From assembly GCA_024640665.1 (NCBI GenBank), contig JAHEEO010000030.1:1-18105 (forward strand): 18,105 nt of DNA, read 5' to 3'. The translations under genes and the position numbers were made by a program. Of this stretch, positions 1-7,075 are shown piece after piece (position 1 is the stretch's first letter; each line of letters begins with the position of its first letter). The notes under the pieces were generated by a model. That model did not search any database. It was given only the letters and a program-made list of their open reading frames with translations, and was not told the origin of the DNA. Source of the stretch: Rhodospirillales bacterium. Lineage in GTDB: Bacteria > Pseudomonadota > Gammaproteobacteria > Steroidobacterales > Rariloculaceae.

Positions 1-1
1 C

Positions 2-337
2 GATTCCAATTGCAGTATTTCAAGATCCATCGTGGCGAACGGATGCAGCTTGAGCGGCACCATCGTCTCTTCGGTCATTTCGACCGGGGTCAGCGTCGGC
101 AATGGAACTCTAATCGAGAATGCCGTCGTGTTGCCAGGAGCGCGAATCGGCTGTAACGCAATCATTCGCTCTGCAGTAATCGACGCAGGGTGCCAGATTG
201 AAGATGATGTCGTCATTGCTCCAGGTGCGCCGTATCTAGACGACTATTTCGTTTCTGACAATGGAATTGCGCTGATTACGCCGGACAAACATGCATTCGC
301 GCGCACGGGCGCTCAAGAAAAGCGCAGCGCTGCTTAA
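2..337 (+). CDS. glgC: Glucose-1-phosphate adenylyltransferase (ADP-glucose pyrophosphorylase), C-terminal part
   Basis: Only the last ~111 codons lie in the window. The reading frame is open from base 2, so the GTG at 32 is internal and not a start. The visible part is the left-handed beta-helix (hexapeptide repeat) domain of GlgC, with repeated small/hydrophobic residues (SIVANGCSLSG, SVISTGVSVGNG, AVVLPGARIG, SAVIDAGCQI). The tail NGIALITPDK matches the usual GlgC ending. In the family this enzyme makes ADP-glucose from glucose-1-phosphate and ATP for glycogen synthesis in the cytoplasm, and the C-terminal domain contributes to allostery and tetramer contacts. The rest of any glycogen operon must lie to the left. 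No clear terminator follows, and the next gene is convergent, 66 bp away. Confidence 0.85.
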   Translation, partial: DSNCSISRSIVANGCSLSGTIVSSVISTGVSVGNGTLIENAVVLPGARIGCNAIIRSAVIDAGCQIEDDVVIAPGAPYLDDYFVSDNGIALITPDKHAFARTGAQEKRSAA

Positions 338-403
338 CGCCGCAGCCATCAGACTGCCGCGATTCGGCATCATCAAGCAGGCAGCGCGCTCCGCCCAGCG
401 GTC

Positions 404-967
404 TTACTCTGATCCCTGCAGTAAGTGATTGAGGTGTTTCCACATATCATGGGCCTGCATTTTCGCGATTTCCTTCGAATGGGCTTGACCAGACTCAATA
501 TCCTTGAGCTTCGTCTCGAGTCGATCGCGATGAAATTTGATCTGATCAAGATCGACGTCCTGCAATTCCCGATCGACAACACTGGCGGCCTCCAGTTTCA
601 CGATTCGCTGATCCGCTTCCGCAAGCCCCATCCTCAGCAATTCCAATTCATCGGCATCTGCGCTCTTATCGGGCAATATGGGTGAGCCTGCGTGATTGTG
701 TTCGCCAATCAATGTGAACCGTAGGCGATTCATCGTATCGTCGGAGCCGTGACAACAAGCTTCCTCGGCCAAGTGCTCGTAGAAGTCGTGCAAGTCCTTG
801 TCTCGATGGTGGACAAGGTCGTATTTGGCGTCGATTTCAAGCTCGGCACCCAGCCAGTCATCCACCGGATCCCCATGATTGAAACCGCGTTCTAGGGCAC
901 GGAAATAAGCCGCCTTGGCGATCATTTGCCGGCGCTCCTGCGGGCTTATCCGTTTCTTGGTTGACAC
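404..967 (-). CDS. DUF2934-type small protein with coiled-coil-like C-terminus
   Basis: A 187-residue soluble protein starting at a GTG (965-967). Residues ~9-50 resemble the DUF2934 signature: a basic start, IAKAAYFRALERGF, then GDPVDDWLGAELEI. This short domain is common in proteobacteria and has no established function. Residues ~105-187 are highly charged and rich in E, K, D and L with a heptad-like pattern (LELLRMGLAEADQRIVKLEA, then HRDRLETKLKDIESG), suggesting a coiled coil. There is no signal peptide or membrane segment. The middle holds many His and Asp residues and a CC pair, with no metal motif I can name. It stands alone, convergent with glgC and 164 bp downstream of the barrel gene on the same strand. 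The domain call is from pattern recognition and the function is unknown. Confidence 0.65.
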   Translation of the reverse strand: MSTKKRISPQERRQMIAKAAYFRALERGFNHGDPVDDWLGAELEIDAKYDLVHHRDKDLHDFYEHLAEEACCHGSDDTMNRLRFTLIGEHNHAGSPILPDKSADADELELLRMGLAEADQRIVKLEAASVVDRELQDVDLDQIKFHRDRLETKLKDIESGQAHSKEIAKMQAHDMWKHLNHLLQGSE

Positions 968-1131
968 CAGCCGCTCTCGGTTAGGGATTTACGGGTTCAT
1001 TTTGAAGCAGCTCACCCAGCTTCAATATAGGTATATGCACGGATCAAGTTAGGTACTGTAACAAAATCTCGCAAACATGAAATGCCCCCATGAACCAAGC
1101 ACCTCGCAGCGAGGCCTTTGCTATAGTCCAG

Positions 1132-2985
1132 CTACAACTTCAGGCCTAGCGCGAGCTCAACGATACTTGCATCGTATGCATCGAATTGATCTTCTGTGTA
1201 GTCAAGGTTTCGATAGTTGACCTGCAGTTCATAACGATCGGTTAAAGCCACTCTTAGAAAGGCCCGCAAATCGTCTCTATCAAGCGAATAACTTCCCCGA
1301 TTCTGATAAGTGCGAATATCGCCGCCCACTGTGTAGCGATCGTTCAGTGACCAGCTCGCTGATACGTTTCCAAACGTTGAATCTGCCTGATAAGCAATCG
1401 AGAACAAGTCTTGGCGAGTGCCTGCCGTCACTAGTTGCGAAATTTCGCGCGCAACGTCCACCGCGCCCAACCCCGCAGACACACTGAGCCCCGCTTTGCT
1501 GTAACTGATGCTCAAGTCAGTCTGCTCAGTGTCTGCCAACCAACCGGACGTATCATTCTCGACATCGGTCCGCCGATGGCTACCGACGAAAGCAATTCCG
1601 TTGCTCCAGCGCTGCCGCAGGCGGAACTTGTAACGCTGGCTTGCGCTGGGGGTTGCCAGCGTGAATGGTTGATCGATGCTGTTGTCTTCAAGACTGACCG
1701 TTACTTCTAATCCGCTGTCGGCGCGATACAGGAGCCTCGCGAAGTAGCCATCGCGATCAGTGCTGCGGTTTTCTGACGCGACAGACGCACCGAGAGAGTG
1801 ACCAAACCATGCATCTCGAGATTCAGTAGACCACCCCGTAGCAACGATAACGTTGCTTCGAATGGCAAACTCAACGCCGATCTCATACCCATCGGTATCG
1901 ATCTGTGTTTGTCCGGTACCCTGATCCAATCCAAAAACAATTCCACCGTCCTGGTCCAGCGAGCTGCTGCGAACCCCACCGATGAGACGGACGCGCTCGC
2001 CTAGCGAGTAGGCCACGTCCACCGATGCATGCCCGAGCTCTCGCTGGACACGTGCTGGTCCACTCGTGGCAGTCACGAGCGGAGCGCCGGAAAAATCAGT
2101 GCCTAGCGACTCTTCTCTCGCTCGCATATCAAGTTCAATGTCTTCCCGGTGCACGGATGTCTTAATGTTGAGCCGGGAACTGGGATCTGCCAGCACAGTC
2201 AATGTATGGCCTCGACTGTCGTAGTCATACGATTGATCGAGCCGAAAGAACTGCAACTCCGCGAGATCGGTGACATTTTGACCCGCAGAGGCGCCAGGCA
2301 GAAACAGCTCGCTCGCATTCTCAAACTGACCCAATTGCTCATCGAAAATGATGGTTACGTTTTCGAAAGCATGGCGCAGACCGATATTCAGCGTATTCAG
2401 CGATTCATCCAACGGCCGTTCAAATTCAAACTCATCTCGCGCGATATCCAGCGTTGTTGTACTGTCACCCGAGCGCGTTTGATGCTGCAAGCCCAGCATT
2501 AACTGGGTGGCCGGCGAAATGTGAATGTCCAGCGCCGCGCTGTCGCGAACTCTTACAAAATCGAAGCGATGGAAATCGCCACCGGTCGATCCGCTTACGC
2601 TTGCCAGCGCAACGGGCAAGATCGTGTCTTCGTAATAGTACTCAGAGCGCCGATGATCGAGCTTGAGGTTATAGACGCCGTATTTGCGGGCGCCAAAATG
2701 GACACTCTCAAATGGATCGCCGCCCAAATTATTGGCCTGCAGCTCCATCCGATCGATGGCTTGATCGCTGCCGTTAGCGGGTATGTAGCTAAAATCTGCA
2801 TTGAGAAGCCGGACACCATCGTCGAGATTCACATCTTCGCGGAATTTTGCCGGGGTGCCTGAAACATCCACACTGCGCACGCCCAAACTGACCGATCCCG
2901 ACAACGGGCCACTGGCATTGGGCTGGGCAAAACAAGGCATCGCACTGCACGTCAAGCCGAGCAGCAGGTATATGCGTACTGTCAT
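1132..2985 (-). CDS. MtrB/PioB-family outer-membrane beta-barrel (decaheme-associated)
   Basis: A 617-residue protein. I chose the ATG at 2985 because it opens a good signal peptide (MTVRIYLLLGLTCSAMPCFA, then Q) and has a strong G-rich Shine-Dalgarno (GAGGGGG) just upstream. An ATG at 3000 overlaps the stop of the preceding cytochrome gene and would add five residues. The mature protein has alternating amphipathic beta-strands rich in Tyr, Gly, Arg and Asp to the end (ELALGLKL). Its N-terminus carries GSVSLGVRSVDVSG and FREDVNLDDG, typical of MtrB/PioB barrels. In the family, this barrel surrounds an MtrA-type decaheme cytochrome and forms an electron conduit across the outer membrane. Odd points: the mature part has no cysteine, so the CXXC of Shewanella MtrB is missing, and the last residue is Leu rather than the common Phe. 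It shares an operon with the decaheme gene. Confidence 0.88.
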   Translation of the reverse strand: MTVRIYLLLGLTCSAMPCFAQPNASGPLSGSVSLGVRSVDVSGTPAKFREDVNLDDGVRLLNADFSYIPANGSDQAIDRMELQANNLGGDPFESVHFGARKYGVYNLKLDHRRSEYYYEDTILPVALASVSGSTGGDFHRFDFVRVRDSAALDIHISPATQLMLGLQHQTRSGDSTTTLDIARDEFEFERPLDESLNTLNIGLRHAFENVTIIFDEQLGQFENASELFLPGASAGQNVTDLAELQFFRLDQSYDYDSRGHTLTVLADPSSRLNIKTSVHREDIELDMRAREESLGTDFSGAPLVTATSGPARVQRELGHASVDVAYSLGERVRLIGGVRSSSLDQDGGIVFGLDQGTGQTQIDTDGYEIGVEFAIRSNVIVATGWSTESRDAWFGHSLGASVASENRSTDRDGYFARLLYRADSGLEVTVSLEDNSIDQPFTLATPSASQRYKFRLRQRWSNGIAFVGSHRRTDVENDTSGWLADTEQTDLSISYSKAGLSVSAGLGAVDVAREISQLVTAGTRQDLFSIAYQADSTFGNVSASWSLNDRYTVGGDIRTYQNRGSYSLDRDDLRAFLRVALTDRYELQVNYRNLDYTEDQFDAYDASIVELALGLKL

Positions 2986-2996
2986 CCCTGCCCCCC

Positions 2997-3956
2997 TCAT
3001 TTCAAAAACAGCGGATCGAAGTTCGACCCATGGATGGTTGAGTGGCAGTTCGTGCATTGAGTGTCCAGCCCAAACCGCACAGGCGCTACAGGGCTGAAAC
3101 CACTGTGGAACTGCGGCACTGCCGCATGACACGTAAAACAGAGCTCGCCGACACGCTGGTGAGAAAGCATGTGGCGGTTCGGGGAACCGTGCGCACTATG
3201 ACATGCCGTGCAGCCTTCGATGCGCGATGCCTGATGCTCAAAGACAAATGGGCCGCCTTTATCGGTGTGGCAGTCAATGCAGGCTTCTTGTTTGAAACCG
3301 CCGAGCAGCGTGCGACTCTGCGGACTATGAGGGTCATGGCATGAAGCACAGTCGAGAACGCCTTCGCGAAGGCGATGGCGTTCATTGAAGGCGAAATCCG
3401 TAACAGATTCGGTATGGCAACCCGCACACAATTGCGTAACCTCACTGAGGCGATCGCCCCCCGGGACAGTCACAGGTCCTGCGCGCAGCAGAGCTTCAGC
3501 ACCGCTGGCGTGCGCATGCTGACTATGACAACTGGTACACGTCAGGCCCGCCAGGGCGTGCTCACTGCGTTGAAAATCAGGATGGGTCGCCCGGTGACAG
3601 TTCAGACACGTATCATTTATTTCCTGCGTAGATTCGGAACGAAATCCGAGGACGGTGCCCAGTGAGCCGCCGCCGCGAATGTGCTCGGTAACATCGCCAT
3701 GACAGCCCACACAGCTCAGCATGACGCCAGTGTCCTGCTGCCATTCGGGCAAATCTAATGCCGAATGCGGATTTGCTTCGCCGGACTCGAACTTATCGCG
3801 ATGACAGGCCCGACACAAAGTCGTTGTTTGCACAAGTTGGTCTCTATCCAGCGTCTGAGCGTTGCCGGCTTGGTTGCCGAACAACAGCATCAGTAGCAAT
3901 ACCACGGCAATAACGACTTTGAACACTTCCAGCCTCACATACATAAGTGCGCGCAT
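2997..3956 (-). CDS. Decaheme c-type cytochrome, MtrA/DmsE/PioA type, periplasmic
   Basis: A 319-residue exported protein with exactly ten CXXCH haem sites, in order CRACH, CVGCH, CLNCH, CTSCH, CAGCH, CASCH, CIDCH, CTACH, CFTCH and CTNCH. A signal peptide covers residues ~1-33 (hydrophobic VVIAVVLLLMLLFG, cleavage near GNA/Q). Family landmarks of the DmsE/MtrA group are visible: VLGFRSES before haem 3, the GPFVFEH stretch, AHGSPN after haem 8, and CHSTIHGSN at the end. Such proteins sit inside an MtrB-type barrel and carry electrons between the periplasm and the cell surface. The start ATG at 3956 has no obvious Shine-Dalgarno. A second Met at residue 5 is an alternative. The stop overlaps a possible ATG of the barrel gene (ATGA), implying cotranscription. 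No outer-surface MtrC/OmcA or DMSO reductase gene is in the window, so the final partner is unknown. Confidence 0.93.
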   Translation of the reverse strand: MRALMYVRLEVFKVVIAVVLLLMLLFGNQAGNAQTLDRDQLVQTTTLCRACHRDKFESGEANPHSALDLPEWQQDTGVMLSCVGCHGDVTEHIRGGGSLGTVLGFRSESTQEINDTCLNCHRATHPDFQRSEHALAGLTCTSCHSQHAHASGAEALLRAGPVTVPGGDRLSEVTQLCAGCHTESVTDFAFNERHRLREGVLDCASCHDPHSPQSRTLLGGFKQEACIDCHTDKGGPFVFEHQASRIEGCTACHSAHGSPNRHMLSHQRVGELCFTCHAAVPQFHSGFSPVAPVRFGLDTQCTNCHSTIHGSNFDPLFLK

Positions 3957-4004
3957 AATGGCTGATGTTACACTCCCGCGACTATTGGTAAATTCACCTA
4001 TCCT
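3957..4004. promoter_or_regulatory. Divergent control region between the cytochrome/barrel genes and the nqr operon
   Basis: Only 48 bp separate the start codon of the decaheme gene (leftward) from the chosen TTG of nqrB (rightward). Both transcription units must be controlled from here or from promoters inside the first codons of the opposite gene. A weak rightward candidate is TTGAAC with CATAAG 17 bp later, lying inside the cytochrome signal-peptide codons. I see no FNR, Crp or Fur palindrome. The shared region is the best sequence evidence that the two halves are co-regulated. The exact promoter elements are not established. Confidence 0.4.
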
Positions 4005-5012
4005 TTGGATCGCTCGCTTGGCCGAATTATTGCCGCATCATTGGCCGCGGCTGGTATTGGCATCTGGAACGTGGGCAGTCAACTGGCCAACGCGCCCGTT
4101 ATATTGCCCAATGTATGGCAGTTGAGCTTTCTGCAGAACGTCGATTTACCGCTTGATAGCATCGCTTGGCAAATACTCGCTGGCGCATTGTTCTTCGCGC
4201 CTTTGCTCACCACATCACTCATCGTTTCTCGTTTATGGGCCGAGACTTTTGCCCGAATGCGCGGGCGGCCGCTAGATACCGGGTGGATATACGCCGCTTG
4301 GCTCTATACGTTGCTTTTACCGGCATCGATGCCTTTATATTTTGCGGCTTTGGGCCTTACTTTCGGATTGATCTTTGGTTGCCACGTTTTTGGCGGAACA
4401 GGTCGCTACATCGTCAACCCGGCATTGCTAGGCATTGTGTTTTTGCTGGTTGCCTACCCCGACTTGCTCGGCGATTCTCATTGGCTGCCGGGCGTCGACG
4501 CGCCTTCCACTTGGGCAGCCGTCGCGACAGAGTCTGTTGCGGCCAGCGGACCGAATGCTGAACTCGCTTGGTTGCCGGTTTTGCTCGGGCAACAGGTCGG
4601 TGCAATGGGTGCCGGATCCGCCGCTGCGTGCCTGTTGGGAGCACTCATACTGATTATCAGTGGTGTGGCCTCCATTCGCATGGTTGCCGGCGCCGTTATC
4701 AGCATCGGCTTGCTTGCGGGCTTAACCGAGGGGCTGAATGGGCACTGGCATCTGGCGCTAGGCAATTTTGCATTTTGCTTAGCGTTTGTGGCAACGGACC
4801 CAAGCATCAGGCCGCAGACTAAAGCCGGTAATTGGGCTTTCGGCATGCTCTTCGGCTGCCTGGTACTTGCCATACGCACCGCAAACCCGCAACACCCGGA
4901 AGGCAGCTTATACGCCCTGCTACTGGCCTCGCTCTGTATTCCGCTGCTGGACTACGTCGCGAATCTCGCACTTCAACCCTCCGGCAACAAGACAACAAAA
5001 CTCCATGGCTGA
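4005..5012 (+). CDS. nqrB: Na+-NQR subunit B-like membrane protein (NqrB), short variant
   Basis: A 335-residue polytopic membrane protein. The match to NqrB rather than RnfD comes from context and from FGGTGRYIVNPA, WHLALGNFAF, FVATDPS and IRTANPQHPEG. In the family NqrB carries covalent FMN, riboflavin and much of the ubiquinone site, and couples electron flow to Na+ export. The gene opens at TTG 4005. No ATG or GTG precedes it before the in-frame stop at 3963, so the usual ~55-residue cytoplasmic N-terminus of Vibrio-type NqrB (~415 residues) is missing. Where Vibrio NqrB has the FMN-attaching SGAT-type motif, this protein reads VDAPSTWAAVA (D165-A175), so flavinylation is doubtful. The quinone-loop region is also diverged (GQQVGAMGAGS). 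It overlaps nqrC by 8 bp. The start has no good Shine-Dalgarno. Confidence 0.85.
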   Translation: MDRSLGRIIAASLAAAGIGIWNVGSQLANAPVILPNVWQLSFLQNVDLPLDSIAWQILAGALFFAPLLTTSLIVSRLWAETFARMRGRPLDTGWIYAAWLYTLLLPASMPLYFAALGLTFGLIFGCHVFGGTGRYIVNPALLGIVFLLVAYPDLLGDSHWLPGVDAPSTWAAVATESVAASGPNAELAWLPVLLGQQVGAMGAGSAAACLLGALILIISGVASIRMVAGAVISIGLLAGLTEGLNGHWHLALGNFAFCLAFVATDPSIRPQTKAGNWAFGMLFGCLVLAIRTANPQHPEGSLYALLLASLCIPLLDYVANLALQPSGNKTTKLHG

Positions 5013-5790
5013 GCGTGAATCTATTGGCCGAACATTGCTCGTTGCAGGCGGCGTTGCCTTAGTTTGTTCGCTTATCGTTTCCAGCACTGTGTATTGGCTA
5101 CGCCCGATTCAACTCGCCTATCGATCACTAGATCAAAATTTCGCGATTATCGTAGCCGCTGGCCTGGCAGCACCCGATGCAACACTGCCAGACAGCGAAG
5201 TGGTCGAACGCTTCTTGCGGCTCGAGTCCAGATTGATTGATCTGGACTCCGGCACCTATGCCGAACAGAGCAGCCTCACGGCGCAGACGTACGACTTCCA
5301 AGCGGCTGCAGACAATCCCGCGCAAAGTCGCGAAATTTCCAAGGTGGAGGATATTGCTGGACTCGGCAGACGCCCTGACCTGATGCCGGTTTATATCTTA
5401 AGAACGGGCGAGACCATCGATCGGGTTGTACTACCGATATACGGCCGCGGCATGTGGTCGACCATATACGGCTACCTGTGCATAGAGGGCGATCTGCTCA
5501 CGGTCGCAACTGTGCATTTTTATGAACACGGTGAAACGCCAGGTATTGGTGATCGGATTCAGGATCCGGCCTGGATTGCCCGCTGGGTCGGCAAGCGTAT
5601 ATACGCTGACGATGGCACCCTTACCCTGCGAGTTGGCACCGGCGGAGTTGGCAGCGGCGCGTTTGCGCCGGTCGACGCAATCACCGGCGCAACAGTAACT
5701 GTTACGGCAGTCGATAAATTTGTCCGGTATTGGTTGGGCGACGCCGCCTATGGTCCATTTCTCGCCAATCTTCGCAACGAGCTGAATTAG
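5005..5790 (+). CDS. nqrC: Na+-NQR subunit C, periplasmic FMN-binding protein
   Basis: A 261-residue protein, close to the usual NqrC length. The ATG at 5005 lies inside the end of nqrB (ATGGCTGA), indicating translational coupling. One N-terminal membrane helix (residues ~9-29) precedes a periplasmic FMN-binding domain. The flavinylation motif is intact: DAITGATVT, with Thr230 as the expected residue for covalent FMN attachment by ApbE. The tail YWLGDAAYGPFLANLR closely follows the NqrC consensus. In Na+-NQR this FMN accepts electrons from the NqrD/E iron-sulfur centre and passes them to NqrB. Being periplasmic, it could also meet soluble or multihaem cytochromes, which matters because nqrA is absent here. 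No apbE is in the window, so the flavin transferase must be encoded elsewhere. Confidence 0.93.
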   Translation: MAERESIGRTLLVAGGVALVCSLIVSSTVYWLRPIQLAYRSLDQNFAIIVAAGLAAPDATLPDSEVVERFLRLESRLIDLDSGTYAEQSSLTAQTYDFQAAADNPAQSREISKVEDIAGLGRRPDLMPVYILRTGETIDRVVLPIYGRGMWSTIYGYLCIEGDLLTVATVHFYEHGETPGIGDRIQDPAWIARWVGKRIYADDGTLTLRVGTGGVGSGAFAPVDAITGATVTVTAVDKFVRYWLGDAAYGPFLANLRNELN

Positions 5791-5799
5791 GCAAATGAA

Positions 5800-6474
5800 T
5801 TGAACCTCAGCTCGACATATAGAAAGGTCTTTCTCGACCCGCTGGTCGACAACAACCCCATTACATTGCAGGTACTCGGCCTATGCTCTGCCCTCGCGGT
5901 CACGAGCCAATTGCTGCCGGCAATCATCATGAGCATTGCCGTTATTGCCGTGCTCGCTTTCGCGAACGTTGCTGTGAGTTTGCTGCGCCACGTCATGCCG
6001 CGGAGCATCCGACTCATCATTGAAGTCACGCTCATCGCTTCCGCCGTCATCGTCGTCGACGAATTCCTGAAGGCATTCTTTCCAGAAGTATCAACCGTTC
6101 TTTCTGTATTTGTCGGACTCATAATCACCAACTGCATCGTGTTGGCACGCGTCGAAACCTTTGCGATGCATAACAACAGTTTTTCGAGCCTGCTTGATGG
6201 CATAGCCAACGGTTTGGGGTACAGCTGGATCTTGCTCACAGTCGCGAGTCTTCGTGAGTTGTTTGGCTCTGGATCTCTGCTTGGATACTCGGTGCTGCCC
6301 ATGGCCGAAGCTGGTGGATGGTATGAGCCCAACCAACTAATGCTATTGACGCCAAGCGCATTCTTCATCATCGCTGGCCTCATCTGGCTGATTCGCACAG
6401 TGCGGCCAGCAGCAATTGATCAAAATGTTGTAACCTCAGCTTCAAACGCGGAACCGAATCAAGATGGCAACTGA
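5800..6474 (+). CDS. nqrD: Na+-NQR subunit D, membrane protein
   Basis: A 224-residue membrane protein that follows the NqrD consensus closely (LVDNNPITLQVLGLCSALAV, SVFVGLIITNCIV, FSSLLDGIANGLGY, GGWYEPNQLMLLTPSAFF). Cys29 and Cys112 sit where NqrD supplies two of the four ligands of the intramembrane [2Fe-2S] centre shared with NqrE. It transfers electrons across the inner membrane and is part of the Na+ pathway. The start is a TTG at 5800, 9 bp after the nqrC stop. It is the first possible start after that stop in this frame, and the nearby ATG at 5795 runs straight into TGA. The 3' end overlaps nqrE by 11 bp. Unlike NqrB, nothing in it looks degraded. Confidence 0.95.
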   Translation: MNLSSTYRKVFLDPLVDNNPITLQVLGLCSALAVTSQLLPAIIMSIAVIAVLAFANVAVSLLRHVMPRSIRLIIEVTLIASAVIVVDEFLKAFFPEVSTVLSVFVGLIITNCIVLARVETFAMHNNSFSSLLDGIANGLGYSWILLTVASLRELFGSGSLLGYSVLPMAEAGGWYEPNQLMLLTPSAFFIIAGLIWLIRTVRPAAIDQNVVTSASNAEPNQDGN

Positions 6475-7075
6475 ACTTGCAACCATCGTATTTCGCAGCG
6501 TTTTTATCGAGAATCTAGCGCTCAACTTTTTGCTTGGCGTGTGCACTTACATTGCTGTTTCGCAGCGGGTTGAAACGGCGTTCGGACTAGGCGTTGCCGT
6601 AACCCTCGTGCAGACGTTGACGGTTCCGATCAATAACGTCATTTATCGACAACTGCTCTCCCCGGGCGCTCTCGACTGGCTCGGCCTGGAGGCGCTCGAC
6701 CTGACATTCCTGCGGTTTATCGCATTCATTGGCGTAATCGCGGCGTTCGTACAAGTTTTAGAACTCGTGCTCGAGCGTCACTTTCCTCGATTGGAGCAGG
6801 CGCTTGGAACGTACTTGCCATTACTCACCGTCAATTGCGCAATTCTGGGCGCATCGCTTTTCATGGTTCAGCGCGATTACGGTTTCACGGAGAGCGTCGC
6901 ATTCGGCTTCGGTAGTGGAGCCGGCTGGGCATTAGCCATTGTATTGTTTGCCAGCATACGCGAACGCTTGAAGGAATCCGAAGTGCCCGATGGACTGCAG
7001 GGACTGGGAATTGCCTTCATCGTAACCGGCTTGCTTGCTCTGGGCTTCGTCGGCCTTAGAGGTATCGAATTCTAA
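6464..7075 (+). CDS. nqrE: Na+-NQR subunit E, membrane protein
   Basis: A 203-residue, about six-helix membrane protein with strong NqrE landmarks: FIENLALNFLLGVCTYIAVS, ETAFGLGVAV, VPINNVIY, FITxIGVIAA-like FIAFIGVIAAFVQVLE, LPLLTVNCAILG, FMVQRDYGF and FGFGSGAGWALAIV. Cys27 and Cys125 are the expected ligands for the [2Fe-2S] centre shared with NqrD. NqrD and NqrE are inverted homologues that form the central electron and sodium channel. The start overlaps nqrD by 11 bp and the stop overlaps the nqrF start (TAATG), so translation is tightly coupled. The close match separates it from RnfA. Confidence 0.96.
   Translation: MATELATIVFRSVFIENLALNFLLGVCTYIAVSQRVETAFGLGVAVTLVQTLTVPINNVIYRQLLSPGALDWLGLEALDLTFLRFIAFIGVIAAFVQVLELVLERHFPRLEQALGTYLPLLTVNCAILGASLFMVQRDYGFTESVAFGFGSGAGWALAIVLFASIRERLKESEVPDGLQGLGIAFIVTGLLALGFVGLRGIEF

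Noticed and set aside
1102..1114. Inverted repeat CCTCGCAGCGAGG downstream of the barrel gene as a terminator
   Set aside because: The stem is only 5-6 bp with a 1-3 nt loop, and no T-run follows on the - strand, the direction that would need it.
2986..3132. Extended start of the MtrB-like barrel at 3132
   Set aside because: The added residues lie inside the decaheme cytochrome coding sequence and would bury the clear signal peptide that starts at 2985.
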